Assembly (NCBI GenBank): GCA_021827445.1
Contig: JAKAVW010000114.1
Location: forward strand, 1-8,808
Direction of reading: 5' to 3'
DNA length: 8,808 bases
Origin: Pseudomonadota bacterium
GTDB lineage: Bacteria; Pseudomonadota; Gammaproteobacteria; Acidithiobacillales; Acidithiobacillaceae
A model generated the notes under the pieces. That model worked only from the letters and a program-made list of their open reading frames with translations, searched no databases and was not told the DNA's origin. Positions 1 through 6,360 of this stretch are shown here, piece by piece (position 1 is the stretch's first letter; each line of letters starts with the position of its first letter). The position numbers and the translations under genes are program-made.

Positions 1-62
1 TTATCTCACCCATAAATTCCACGACCTCTGAAAAAGTGGCAGTTCAAAATAAAAAAGGCACG

Positions 63-95
63 ATCAGGAGACCTGTCGTACCCAAACCTCCTGAT
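63..95. repeat. Inverted repeat ATCAGGAG / CTCCTGAT
   Basis: Eight perfectly complementary bases (63-70 and 88-95) are separated by 17 bases. There is no T-run after either arm, so a classical terminator is unlikely. It could be a protein-binding site or part of an element end; its function is unknown. Confidence 0.4.
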
Positions 96-262
96 GGAGG
101 GAGCGTTCTGATTCGCGCTGCGCTGATCCTAGCTCAACTGAATGCTCACATTGTAAAGGAGGCATCATCGCTATGCAAGCATGGCCAAGCCCTGGCATCG
201 GTACAAAGTCCGACGGGTCCGGACTCATCCCCCAGGATTCCCAATGACCGGAATGGATCACC

Positions 263-286
263 GCTTCGCCAGCGAAGAGGCGAAGC
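263..286. repeat. Inverted repeat GCTTCGCC / GGCGAAGC
   Basis: Perfect 8-bp arms (263-270 and 279-286) flank an 8-base loop. The hairpin is GC-rich and would be stable in RNA from either strand. No poly-T follows on the plus strand, and none is evident on the minus side. It may be a factor-independent terminator of poor quality or a dispersed repeat. Confidence 0.4.
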
Positions 287-328
287 CGACCAGATGAGTT
301 GCTGTGCGGAGCTGCTTTTGGGTAACCG

Positions 329-357
329 TTTTCAAAAATATCATGGTATGACATAAT
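329..357 (+). promoter_or_regulatory. Candidate sigma-70 type promoter for the MBL/Roadblock pair
   Basis: TTTTCA at 329-334 and CATAAT at 352-357 are separated by 17 bases, matching the -35 and -10 consensus at 4/6 and 5/6 positions. It sits in the only strongly AT-rich patch upstream of the gene at 436, and would leave a leader of about 70 bases. This rests on consensus matching only. Confidence 0.35.
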
Positions 358-435
358 ATTATTATATCGAGTGTCTTAGTTCTGTCGGCCTGCTTGCTCA
401 ACGGTAGGTCGGTATTACCTGCACAGGAGCCCCTA

Positions 436-1227
436 ATGTCCCAGTTGCTGTATGACGACGGAACGCATAAATGTATTGCCTTTACTGATCTGGTGGAAGG
501 CGATGGTATTCAGGCCAACCAGTTCCTTATTGTTCATAAGGGTGAAGGGATGCTGCTCGACCCCGGAGGTAACCTTACGTACAAGAACCTGCTGGCAGAG
601 ATGGCGAGCTATTTCCTGCCGGCGCATCTCGATTATGTGTTTGCCTCTCACGAGGACCCGGATATTGTTGCCTCTGCCAATGGCTGGCTGCTGATCACCG
701 ACGCGAAGATTCTCATCGCCAATGAATGGACCCGTTTCTTGCCGCATTTTTGCTCTAAGGGGATGACCGCAGGGCGAGTCATCGGCATCCCGCCGCAGGG
801 CATGAGGATCAATCTGGCGGGGCAGGAACTCTTTGTCGTGCCCGCGCACTACATGCATTCAGTGGGTAATTTCCAGGTTTACGATCCGATGAGTAAGATT
901 CTGTTCTCTGGAGATCTGGGCGCTAATCTGGTCAGTGGACATGATGCTTCCAAGGTGATCGAAGGTGCGGAAGCGTTTCAGTCGCATCGCGCTGCATCAG
1001 GCATGGATGACTTCCACCGTCGTTATATGGGAGGTCAGAAGGTTTGCAGACTCTGGACTAATATGGTGCGGGGTATGGATATCGAGTGGATTGTGCCGCA
1101 GCATGGCGCATCCTTTAAAGGACGGGAGACGGTCACGGTCTTCCTCGACTGGTTCGAGGGGCTGGAGTCGGGACCTGACCTATTGACCCAGAAGGACTTT
1201 CAGTGTCCTGTTCCCGAGAATCTCTGA
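436..1227 (+). CDS. MBL-fold diiron protein of the flavodiiron/ODP type, without flavodoxin domain
   Basis: This 263-residue protein is predicted to be cytoplasmic, with no signal peptide or membrane segment. It has the metal-ligand pattern of the flavodiiron metallo-beta-lactamase domain: H72-x-D74-x-D76, H141, D160 (in FSGD) and H223 (in PQHG), with spacing close to that of known flavodiiron proteins. The flavodoxin and rubredoxin domains that deliver electrons in those enzymes are absent. Stand-alone domains of this kind include ODP, an oxygen-binding diiron sensor known from spirochete chemotaxis, so an O2-binding or redox-sensing role is inferred rather than O2 or NO reduction. The start is ATG 436, because AGGAG at 425-429 lies six bases before it; an upstream in-frame TTG at 394 has no such site. 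It is followed after 12 bases by a Roadblock protein, very probably co-transcribed. A hydrolase of the same fold is the main alternative. Confidence 0.85.
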   Translation: MSQLLYDDGTHKCIAFTDLVEGDGIQANQFLIVHKGEGMLLDPGGNLTYKNLLAEMASYFLPAHLDYVFASHEDPDIVASANGWLLITDAKILIANEWTRFLPHFCSKGMTAGRVIGIPPQGMRINLAGQELFVVPAHYMHSVGNFQVYDPMSKILFSGDLGANLVSGHDASKVIEGAEAFQSHRAASGMDDFHRRYMGGQKVCRLWTNMVRGMDIEWIVPQHGASFKGRETVTVFLDWFEGLESGPDLLTQKDFQCPVPENL

Positions 1228-1234
1228 AGGAGGT
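1227..1234 (+). promoter_or_regulatory. Strong ribosome binding site AAGGAGGT deciding a TTG start
   Basis: A full-length Shine-Dalgarno sequence overlaps the last base of the upstream stop codon. It lies with ideal spacing before TTG 1240, and much too far from the next in-frame ATG (1252) to serve it best. It therefore fixes the unusual TTG start and suggests efficient translation of the second gene from the shared transcript. Confidence 0.75.
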
Positions 1235-1239
1235 GCAGC

Positions 1240-1593
1240 TTGAATCAGGAAATGTTTAACGATCTCCATGCGCAACTCTGCGCCATGTCGCCGGAGCTAC
1301 AAGGTGTCGCACTGATTTCCAACGAAGGAGTGGTGGTTTTTCAGGCGGGAGAAACGGTGGCGGACCAGAGTCTTATCGGTGTTGCCGGTGCTGCCGTTAT
1401 GCGTCTTGCAGAGCATATCAGCGCGGGTCTTGCCGAATGCACAGCGCAGGAAATCAGCATTCGCTGTGACCGGCATGCAGCGCTCTTTGTGCCAGTGGGA
1501 GCAGATGTGCTTCTGATGCTGGTGCTCTCAGCAGATACGGATACGCGTCCTTTGGCGGGGGCTATCCCCGGTATTGTATCTACATTGGGGTAG
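1240..1593 (+). CDS. Roadblock/LC7-domain protein
   Basis: This 117-residue cytoplasmic protein spans a single Roadblock/LC7 domain. The hallmark is the N-terminal strand-turn-strand LQGVALISNEGVVVFQAG (about residues 20-37). An amphipathic helix (about 48-65) and the C-terminal strands around FVPVGADVLLMLVLS follow. Family members form homodimers and often act as partners or regulators of small Ras-like GTPases, MglB with MglA being the bacterial example. No GTPase gene lies in this window. The only visible partner is the diiron MBL-fold gene 12 bases upstream, so the natural inference is a joint sensory or scaffolding role. The start is TTG, chosen from the strong ribosome binding site at 1227-1234. 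The domain call is firm and the biological role is not. Confidence 0.82.
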   Translation: MNQEMFNDLHAQLCAMSPELQGVALISNEGVVVFQAGETVADQSLIGVAGAAVMRLAEHISAGLAECTAQEISIRCDRHAALFVPVGADVLLMLVLSADTDTRPLAGAIPGIVSTLG

Positions 1594-1594
1594 C
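1561..1594 (+). terminator. Possible weak hairpin at the end of the Roadblock gene
   Basis: GCTATCCCC (1561-1569) can pair with GGGGTAGC (1587-1594) with one bulged base and a 17-base loop, overlapping the stop codon. No T-run follows, so this is at best a weak terminator between the convergent genes. Confidence 0.2.
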
Positions 1595-1644
1595 GGGTTG
1601 TGTTATAAGCCTGTTGCTCAAGCTGGATTGTAATGTTAAAGAAG

Positions 1645-3264
1645 TCACGCTGTGGTGATTTCCTCCGCAGATTTCTGCATCGCTAATAGATGCTCCATAA
1701 CGGCTTCGGGCTGTGATTCTATCTCCAGCAGGTTGGCGTCAATATCGGCGAGCATCTGATCGCAACTGGCCTCGCTGAGCATACCTTCTTCGCGGGCATC
1801 AAGAATTTTCTGTTTCTCCTTAAGGAGCAGGTGCCGATACAACCGGGAAAAATCACCCTGGAGTACGAGTTTGTCGTCCCGTTTATCCAGACTGGCCAGT
1901 TTTTTTTCGGCATCTTCCTGCTCCCGCTGGTAATAGGTGGCCAGCACGTCCAGCGCGTGTCCGTCCCGCAATCCTTCCTGCCGTAGTCGCCCAATCTCGT
2001 GATTGCCGACTTGCGCCAGGACGACGCGCATCCGTTGCATTTCAAAATCCTGAGAGGCCTGACTACCGCCCAGTATTTTGAGGATCCGTGCCAGAGGCGA
2101 AATACTCAGTCCCTGAATGAGAATGGTCAGTAATACGACACCGAAGACAAGGTTGATCAGCAGCGCACGATGCGGGAAATTGTGGGGAAGACTCAGGGCC
2201 AGTACCATGGACAGTGCCCCGCGTATCCCGCCCAAAACCAGCACAAAATTCCAGGCGGCAGGTATTTTAGCCCGCGTGCGGCTCAATAATCCGCTCATCC
2301 CGTAAATGACTGCGGCTCTGGCAATAGTGACTGCCACATAAGCGGCCAGAATCAAGGGCCAGATACTGAGCAGGTCAGGCAGGTGGATAGTGAAGCCGAC
2401 GAGCAGAAAGATGAGTGAATTCAGGGCAAAACCGATATATTCCCAGAAGGTGTCGACCGCCATTTTGACGGATGCCGTCATTCCTCGTTTGGCCCCGTAA
2501 TTGCCACAGATCAGCCCGGCGACGACGGTGCTAATGACGCCGGAGTAATCCATCTGCATCGCTGCGAGAAAACTGCCATAAGCCGCGAGAATGGTGATGG
2601 TGATTTCGACCATGCCATCATTGACCCGCTTGATAATTTCGGAACTCAGCCAGCCGATGACTATGCCCACCAGTGCGCCACCACCGACCACGGCGAAAAA
2701 CTGAATGCCCAGTGCCGAAACAGATACCATTTTGCCCTCTGCCAGTGCAAGGAAAAGGGTAAAAAAGACGATAGCTGTACCGTCGTTGAGCAGACTTTCA
2801 CTCTCTACTATAAAAGTCAGCCGTGCCGGTGCTTGCAGTTTGCGAAACATGGAGACCACAGAAATCGGGTCGGTGGCTGCCACCGCAGCGCCGAATATCA
2901 GTGCGATGCTGACGGGCATGACTGTATTTAAACCGGGCAGGTATTGGCTGCTCCAGAGAAAGACGAAGGCAGTCACGATCATGGAAATAAGCACCCCGGG
3001 CACCGCCAGGCCAAATATGGCCAGACGGTCACGCCACAGGGCGCTGAAAGAGAGGTGATAGGCCGATTCAAAAATCAGTCCAGGCAGGAAGAGGGTGAAT
3101 ACCAGATCATGGGTCAGCACCGGCGCCTGAAACAGATGCAACGCCCCCAATATAAGACCGCCCAGTACCAACGCCACGGTATAGGGTATGCGAAAGCGGT
3201 TTGCCAGTACCGATAGCAATGAGGCCGCCACAAAGAGATAGAGAATGGCAGTTTCCGGTATCAT
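1645..3264 (-). CDS. Na+/H+ antiporter, CPA1 (NhaP/NHE) family
   Basis: This 539-residue inner-membrane protein exchanges protons for Na+ or another monovalent cation, serving pH and ion homeostasis. The first ~390 residues are a series of hydrophobic helices with the family's conserved sites: PGLIFESAYHLSF (about 61-73), ATDPISVVSM (130-139), the ESLLND ion-binding helix with N160 and D161, and GGIRGALSM with R348. A charged cytoplasmic tail of about 145 residues (395-539) follows, rich in E, K, L and Q with helical or coiled-coil character; total length is typical of YjcE-like members. ATG 3264 is preferred because the first membrane helix begins at once, although its ribosome binding site (AGGA, three bases away) is poor. 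A TTG at 3300 would add 12 residues with no better site. The gene stands alone, 51 bp from the convergent Roadblock gene. Cation specificity cannot be read from sequence. Confidence 0.93.
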   Translation of the reverse strand: MIPETAILYLFVAASLLSVLANRFRIPYTVALVLGGLILGALHLFQAPVLTHDLVFTLFLPGLIFESAYHLSFSALWRDRLAIFGLAVPGVLISMIVTAFVFLWSSQYLPGLNTVMPVSIALIFGAAVAATDPISVVSMFRKLQAPARLTFIVESESLLNDGTAIVFFTLFLALAEGKMVSVSALGIQFFAVVGGGALVGIVIGWLSSEIIKRVNDGMVEITITILAAYGSFLAAMQMDYSGVISTVVAGLICGNYGAKRGMTASVKMAVDTFWEYIGFALNSLIFLLVGFTIHLPDLLSIWPLILAAYVAVTIARAAVIYGMSGLLSRTRAKIPAAWNFVLVLGGIRGALSMVLALSLPHNFPHRALLINLVFGVVLLTILIQGLSISPLARILKILGGSQASQDFEMQRMRVVLAQVGNHEIGRLRQEGLRDGHALDVLATYYQREQEDAEKKLASLDKRDDKLVLQGDFSRLYRHLLLKEKQKILDAREEGMLSEASCDQMLADIDANLLEIESQPEAVMEHLLAMQKSAEEITTA

Positions 3265-3910
3265 CGTTCCTGCATACTGTTCATGAAAGGTGAAAAACAA
3301 CCATAGGGATCACAACGCATCTGGGTAAGGAGTAATAACCGGATAGTCGTCTGCCAAGTTTCAGCCTCTACGTCCATCTGAGCCATCATGTATGCTGACG
3401 ACGAAGGTCTGTAGAATGGCGGTGACCGTCGTGCCAGATCCACACCGCTAATGCGCGATAAACATGAGCAATCACGCCCTTACTAAGCATTCTTCCAACG
3501 CAACGCGATACGGAAAATCTCTTGGCTCCCTGGTCAGTTCGGAGGAATAGGACGGTGTGCATAACCCCCTCTGCCCTCTATAGTGACAAAAGATTCCCCG
3601 TATTGTAGCGTAGATCACATAATATATCATGGGTTCTCGACCAATGATCTTTTAGCGGGTTGCAGTTTGTGCAACTATTCCATGATGACACCTCATAAAT
3701 GTCCGTGAGACACCCCCAAGACCCTCAATGGGCCAGCAGGTTAGAATGTAAAGCCAGTTTCGAACACGCTGCGGAACTGGAGTGTGTCGACGCGCCGGAA
3801 CTGGACGAAGTGCGTCCTCAGTAACAGGGTATTGGTTATTGTTTTTGCGATCCCGAAAACTAGACAGTTGGTGTGGATCACGCGCTTTTGCGGCGCAGGC
3901 AAAACCTTGA
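3265..3910. other. Long intergenic region with repeats, no supportable gene
   Basis: About 650 bp lie between the antiporter start and the HAD stop. Short open frames exist on both strands but none has a domain, a natural composition or a good start signal. The part nearest 3600-3660 is AT-rich and could hold the antiporter promoter: on the minus strand TTGGTC is followed 17 bases later by TATGTG. The part from 3740 to 3912 contains the direct repeat GGAACTGGA twice and several inverted repeats, described separately. A 6-bp hairpin GTTGCA/TGCAAC with a 5-base loop sits at 3659-3675. A decayed insertion-sequence end is possible but not shown. Confidence 0.5.
3764..3811. repeat. Two imperfect 24-bp tandem units sharing GGAACTGGA
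   Basis: GGAACTGGA occurs at 3773-3781 and again at 3797-3805, exactly 24 bases apart. The bases before it are also partly shared (ACGC, then two differing bases, then C). The inverted form CCAGTT lies just upstream at 3754-3759. Repeated short motifs of this kind are known at the ends of IS21-like elements as transposase-binding sites, but no transposase is present, so this identity is only a suggestion. Confidence 0.4.
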
Positions 3911-3912
3911 TC
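3876..3912 (-). terminator. Hairpin at the end of the kinase/HAD operon, possible terminator
   Basis: The outer arms GATCA (3876-3880) and TGATC (3908-3912) enclose inner arms TTTTGC (3886-3891) and GCAAAA (3899-3904) with a 7-base loop. The structure overlaps the HAD stop codon. It is placed where the minus-strand operon should end, but there is no U-tract after it, so it may be a processing or decay barrier instead of an intrinsic terminator. Confidence 0.3.
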
Positions 3913-4651
3913 AGTCATCCCCATGCTTCTGTGCCAGAAATCCGACGCCATCCAGAACCTGATAAAAATCTTTGGCAAAGTAATCGGGTGCTACGTCGTT
4001 ATAAGACTTGCTGCCCTGATTGGAGTCCACAAAGATGGTTTTCATCCCCGCCTGTTGTGCGCCATAAATATCCCGATACATGTCATTGCCGACATAAATG
4101 GCTTCATGGGGAGCCACTTCCAATTGCTCCGCGGCCATGGCAAATAATCGGGTGTCTGGTTTGCGATAACCGTAGTCACTGGAAATAATTCGTATATCAA
4201 AATATTTCTTAATACCCAGCGCGCGCATTTCGGGGAGGGCGAAGCAGCGTTGCGCGTCAGAAATGGTGGCCAGTTGGTAGGTTTCCTGCAGGCTTTTCAG
4301 CGTGCGCTTAATGCCATCGTAACGCTCCAGGCGGGTGCGGGAGAGGCCACGGTGCAGGCGTGCCAACTCTTTCGCCAGTCTTTCCCGGCCTTTGACAGGT
4401 TTGCTGTTCTCCTGGGTGAGCAAGGTGTGCCAGATCGCCTCGACGTCTATTTCCGGATATCGTTCAGCGGATTGGCGTTTTCTCTCTTTCATGATAGCGA
4501 AGTAGCGTTCCCGGACCTCTCGCCGGTTCATAAAGACCCGGTGATACGTGAGATAATGGGAAATGCCCCGATAAATCTCTTCCATTTCCTCATTGGTTTC
4601 AATGTTGATCATGGTGCCATAAAGATCTAAGCAGACGGCGCGTATGGACAT
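3911..4651 (-). CDS. HAD-superfamily hydrolase with DxYGT first motif
   Basis: This 246-residue cytoplasmic protein has all four HAD motifs. Motif I is D9-L-Y11-G-T, giving the nucleophile Asp. Motif II is S131 in ATISDA, motif III is K164 in RKPD, and motif IV is D190 and D194 in GNDMYRD. Residues ~15-120 between motifs I and II form a helical cap of C1 type. The second Asp of the usual DxDGT, the general acid/base in phosphatases, is replaced by Tyr, as in L-2-haloacid dehalogenases; yet motif IV is of the Mg2+-binding phosphatase type. Substrate and even reaction class are therefore open. The start is ATG 4651, preceded by GGAGG at 4659-4663 with a 7-base spacer. Only four bases separate it from the stop of the phosphotransferase gene, and its ribosome binding site lies inside that gene, implying translational coupling. 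Confidence 0.85.
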   Translation of the reverse strand: MSIRAVCLDLYGTMINIETNEEMEEIYRGISHYLTYHRVFMNRREVRERYFAIMKERKRQSAERYPEIDVEAIWHTLLTQENSKPVKGRERLAKELARLHRGLSRTRLERYDGIKRTLKSLQETYQLATISDAQRCFALPEMRALGIKKYFDIRIISSDYGYRKPDTRLFAMAAEQLEVAPHEAIYVGNDMYRDIYGAQQAGMKTIFVDSNQGSKSYNDVAPDYFAKDFYQVLDGVGFLAQKHGDD

Positions 4652-4655
4652 GGTG

Positions 4656-5654
4656 TTACCTCCGCAGAATGTGAATGGCTTCGTGGACCAGAGCTTGGCT
4701 GTAGCGCCAGTCAAGCCAGGAATTACGGGCGATGCGTAACAGGGTCATGCCCATATAAAAGGGAATTCGCTCAGTAATTGATGCAAAAGCTGCATAGCGA
4801 TCCGGAAAATGGGTGCTGTATTCCCAGAGAAAATGCCCGATAAAGGGTTCGGCCTGCTCCCCATGATGGGTAGTGCGCATGAAATGATGTTTTATTTCCC
4901 CGGCAATCATGCCGAGATCATACGCGCGATCGGCAAACTGCATACGTTCCAGATCGATGGCGATGGTGCGCCGATGGGTTGCGAAGAGAAAATTGGAGGG
5001 CGTGGCATCGCCATGGATCAGGACTTGCCGGTCTGCCCACATGCTGCCCATCTGCTGCCAGCGCTCCCGGTAATGATAAAGTTCGCTGGTCTGACGGGCA
5101 GATATCCGGTGGCGTCTTTGCAAGCGCTCCATGATCTTGTCGAAATAAGCAAAGTGAGCATCAAAACGCACTGTTTCAGAGCGCGCAGTCCAGTTATGTA
5201 ATTTGGCAAGGAAATAGGCAAGGTCCGTCAGGCGTGCATATAATAACTTGGCGTCATTGCGTTCAATGCTCTCTTCAATGACGCTGGAGAGCGATTGCCC
5301 AGGACAGTATTCCTCGATGAGGACGCTGTTCATATCCCGTGAAATCCCCAGGGGTTGCGGAATATACAATCGCTCGATTTTGAGGCCTAAGTCGCGCAAC
5401 ATATGCATATGCTGCCATTCGTTATGGGCCCGCTCCCAAGTCTGTTGTGGATCTTTCCCCATTCGGTTGAAAAATTTACCGATGACTTTCTGCTGTGAAT
5501 GGGTTTCCTCGTAGAGAAAAACCTCATTAGATGCCGGAAACTGGAATACCCGAAACTGATGGAGGTGCTGTCCTGTGCGTAATTGTGGAAATATCTGCCC
5601 TTTCAGATACGCATAAAATGGATCGTGGGGATTCAGGCGGCCTAAATATTTCAT
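4656..5654 (-). CDS. Phosphotransferase of the APH/choline-kinase fold
   Basis: This 332-residue cytoplasmic protein has the complete active site of the aminoglycoside-phosphotransferase/choline-kinase family. The Brenner motif H214-G-D216-ATPS-N221 contains the catalytic Asp and Mg2+-binding Asn. I-D234-L-E236 is the second metal site, and the N-lobe Lys (K60 or K56) and Glu (E79 in HNEW) would hold the ATP phosphates. A hinge-like LIEEYCPGQ lies at 112-120. It should transfer phosphate from ATP to a small hydroxylated molecule. Antibiotic resistance is not implied: the family also covers choline, sugar, homoserine and maltose kinases, and the neighbours do not name the substrate. ATG 5654 has AAAGGGG five bases upstream. 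It lies 18 bp after the membrane-protein gene and is coupled to the HAD gene downstream. Confidence 0.88.
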   Translation of the reverse strand: MKYLGRLNPHDPFYAYLKGQIFPQLRTGQHLHQFRVFQFPASNEVFLYEETHSQQKVIGKFFNRMGKDPQQTWERAHNEWQHMHMLRDLGLKIERLYIPQPLGISRDMNSVLIEEYCPGQSLSSVIEESIERNDAKLLYARLTDLAYFLAKLHNWTARSETVRFDAHFAYFDKIMERLQRRHRISARQTSELYHYRERWQQMGSMWADRQVLIHGDATPSNFLFATHRRTIAIDLERMQFADRAYDLGMIAGEIKHHFMRTTHHGEQAEPFIGHFLWEYSTHFPDRYAAFASITERIPFYMGMTLLRIARNSWLDWRYSQALVHEAIHILRR

Positions 5655-5672
5655 TTTAACCCCTTTGCCTCG

Positions 5673-6305
5673 TCATGAATCTCCGGGGGGTAGGGATTGC
5701 AGCGCTGGGTGCAACTGTATCCCGATGATTTTCCAGCCTGATTCCGCATCGCGCAGCAACGGTGCAATGTTTTGCAGAATTTGTTGCTCCAGTGCAGCCT
5801 TGGCGGTGGTGGAAGTGGTGACACTGGCCAAATCCGGAAAAGCCATGAAGGGGTTGGCGATACGTGCGTCAAGCTGTCTCTGTAGAGGGTGAAGGTCCTG
5901 CCAGAGGCCATTGCCCTGCATGATCGCCACTGGGTGAATAGTGAGGGCTTTGATTTTTCCCGCGTGGTCTGTGATGGTGACGCCATAAGACCCAAGATCG
6001 ATGTCGCGTCGGACCGGCGTTGGTGTTGCCGGGTTCGGTGTCACCGCTGGCGGGCTGATTCTGCGCAGGTGAACCGGCAGATCAAGGGCAATACCCACGG
6101 CAACGGCGGCGAGCAAGACTGCCAGGATGCCGAAGCTCACCCACCGACCACGCCCGGATTTGGCTTGCTTTTTTTTGCGAGCTGCCAATCTCCGTTTCTC
6201 CTTTGCCAGGTAAGCAGCGTTTATTGGTTCAATATGTTTCAGTTGTACCATGGGCAAGGCCGACACAACAAACGTGATGCCATTGGGCGATCTGCAGGAT
6301 TGCAT
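5673..6305 (-). CDS. Single-pass membrane protein of unknown family
   Basis: I do not recognise this 210-residue protein. It starts with a cytoplasmic segment ending in a very basic stretch (about 35-54, rich in K and R). One hydrophobic helix follows (about 56-76), then a Pro/Thr-rich linker (84-98) and a ~110-residue domain that the positive-inside rule places in the periplasm. That domain holds a possible helix near AKAALEQQILQNIAPLL and a final strand WKIIGIQLHP. ATG 6305 is chosen because AAGGGGAG (minus strand, 6310-6317) precedes it at proper spacing. An alternative ATG at 6251 would drop 18 residues but has no visible ribosome binding site. It is the first gene of the operon with the phosphotransferase and HAD genes. 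The overall layout recalls small anchored accessory proteins, but no function can be assigned. Confidence 0.7.
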   Translation of the reverse strand: MQSCRSPNGITFVVSALPMVQLKHIEPINAAYLAKEKRRLAARKKKQAKSGRGRWVSFGILAVLLAAVAVGIALDLPVHLRRISPPAVTPNPATPTPVRRDIDLGSYGVTITDHAGKIKALTIHPVAIMQGNGLWQDLHPLQRQLDARIANPFMAFPDLASVTTSTTAKAALEQQILQNIAPLLRDAESGWKIIGIQLHPALQSLPPGDS

Positions 6306-6331
6306 TACACTCCCCTTAGAACGGGTATTTA
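6304..6331 (+). promoter_or_regulatory. Candidate promoter for the APC permease in a short divergent region
   Basis: ATTACA (6304-6309) and TATTTA (6326-6331) are 16 bases apart and resemble -35 and -10 boxes (4/6 matches each). With the chosen starts, only 55 bp separate the divergent genes, so promoters for both directions must overlap one another or the 5' end of the membrane-protein gene. This is weak evidence based on consensus alone. Confidence 0.22.
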
Positions 6332-6360
6332 CACAGACCATTCAAGTAGGGAGTTATGTC

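Larger units (their letters stand above)
1..435. other. Leader region without a supportable gene
   Basis: I see no convincing gene here. Reading frames of about 100 codons are open on both strands, but neither has a good ribosome binding site, recognisable domain or natural-looking composition, and they overlap each other almost completely. The stretch contains two inverted repeats (63-95 and 263-286) and becomes AT-rich from about 330 to 370, where a promoter-like site precedes the gene at 436. It could be the decayed edge of a mobile element or simply a long intergenic region; nothing seen decides between these. Confidence 0.45.

Noticed and set aside
64..354. Open frame of 96 codons on the minus strand (and one of 106 on the plus strand)
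   Set aside because: Both strands are open over the same bases, there is no ribosome binding site or known domain, and composition is rich in H, P, S and R as in non-coding frames.
1591..1600. TAGCGGGTTG repeated at 3653-3662
   Set aside because: Many ten-base repeats are expected by chance in 8.8 kb, and the two surroundings are otherwise unlike.
3261..3443. Short minus-strand frame starting GTG and overlapping the antiporter start
   Set aside because: Sixty residues with no domain, no ribosome binding site and an overlap with the better-supported antiporter gene.
3555..3608. Possible 17-codon peptide (GTG start after GGAGG at 3541) on the plus strand
   Set aside because: No plus-strand gene follows for which it could be a leader, and a chance ribosome-binding-like site before a short frame is expected.
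3652..3978. Minus-strand frame of 108 codons overlapping the end of the HAD gene
   Set aside because: It overlaps the HAD gene in another frame and has no recognisable domain or start signal.
4656..5654. Reading the phosphotransferase as an antibiotic-resistance gene
   Set aside because: The fold serves many small-molecule kinases, and nothing in the neighbourhood (no integron, transposon or other resistance gene) points to resistance.
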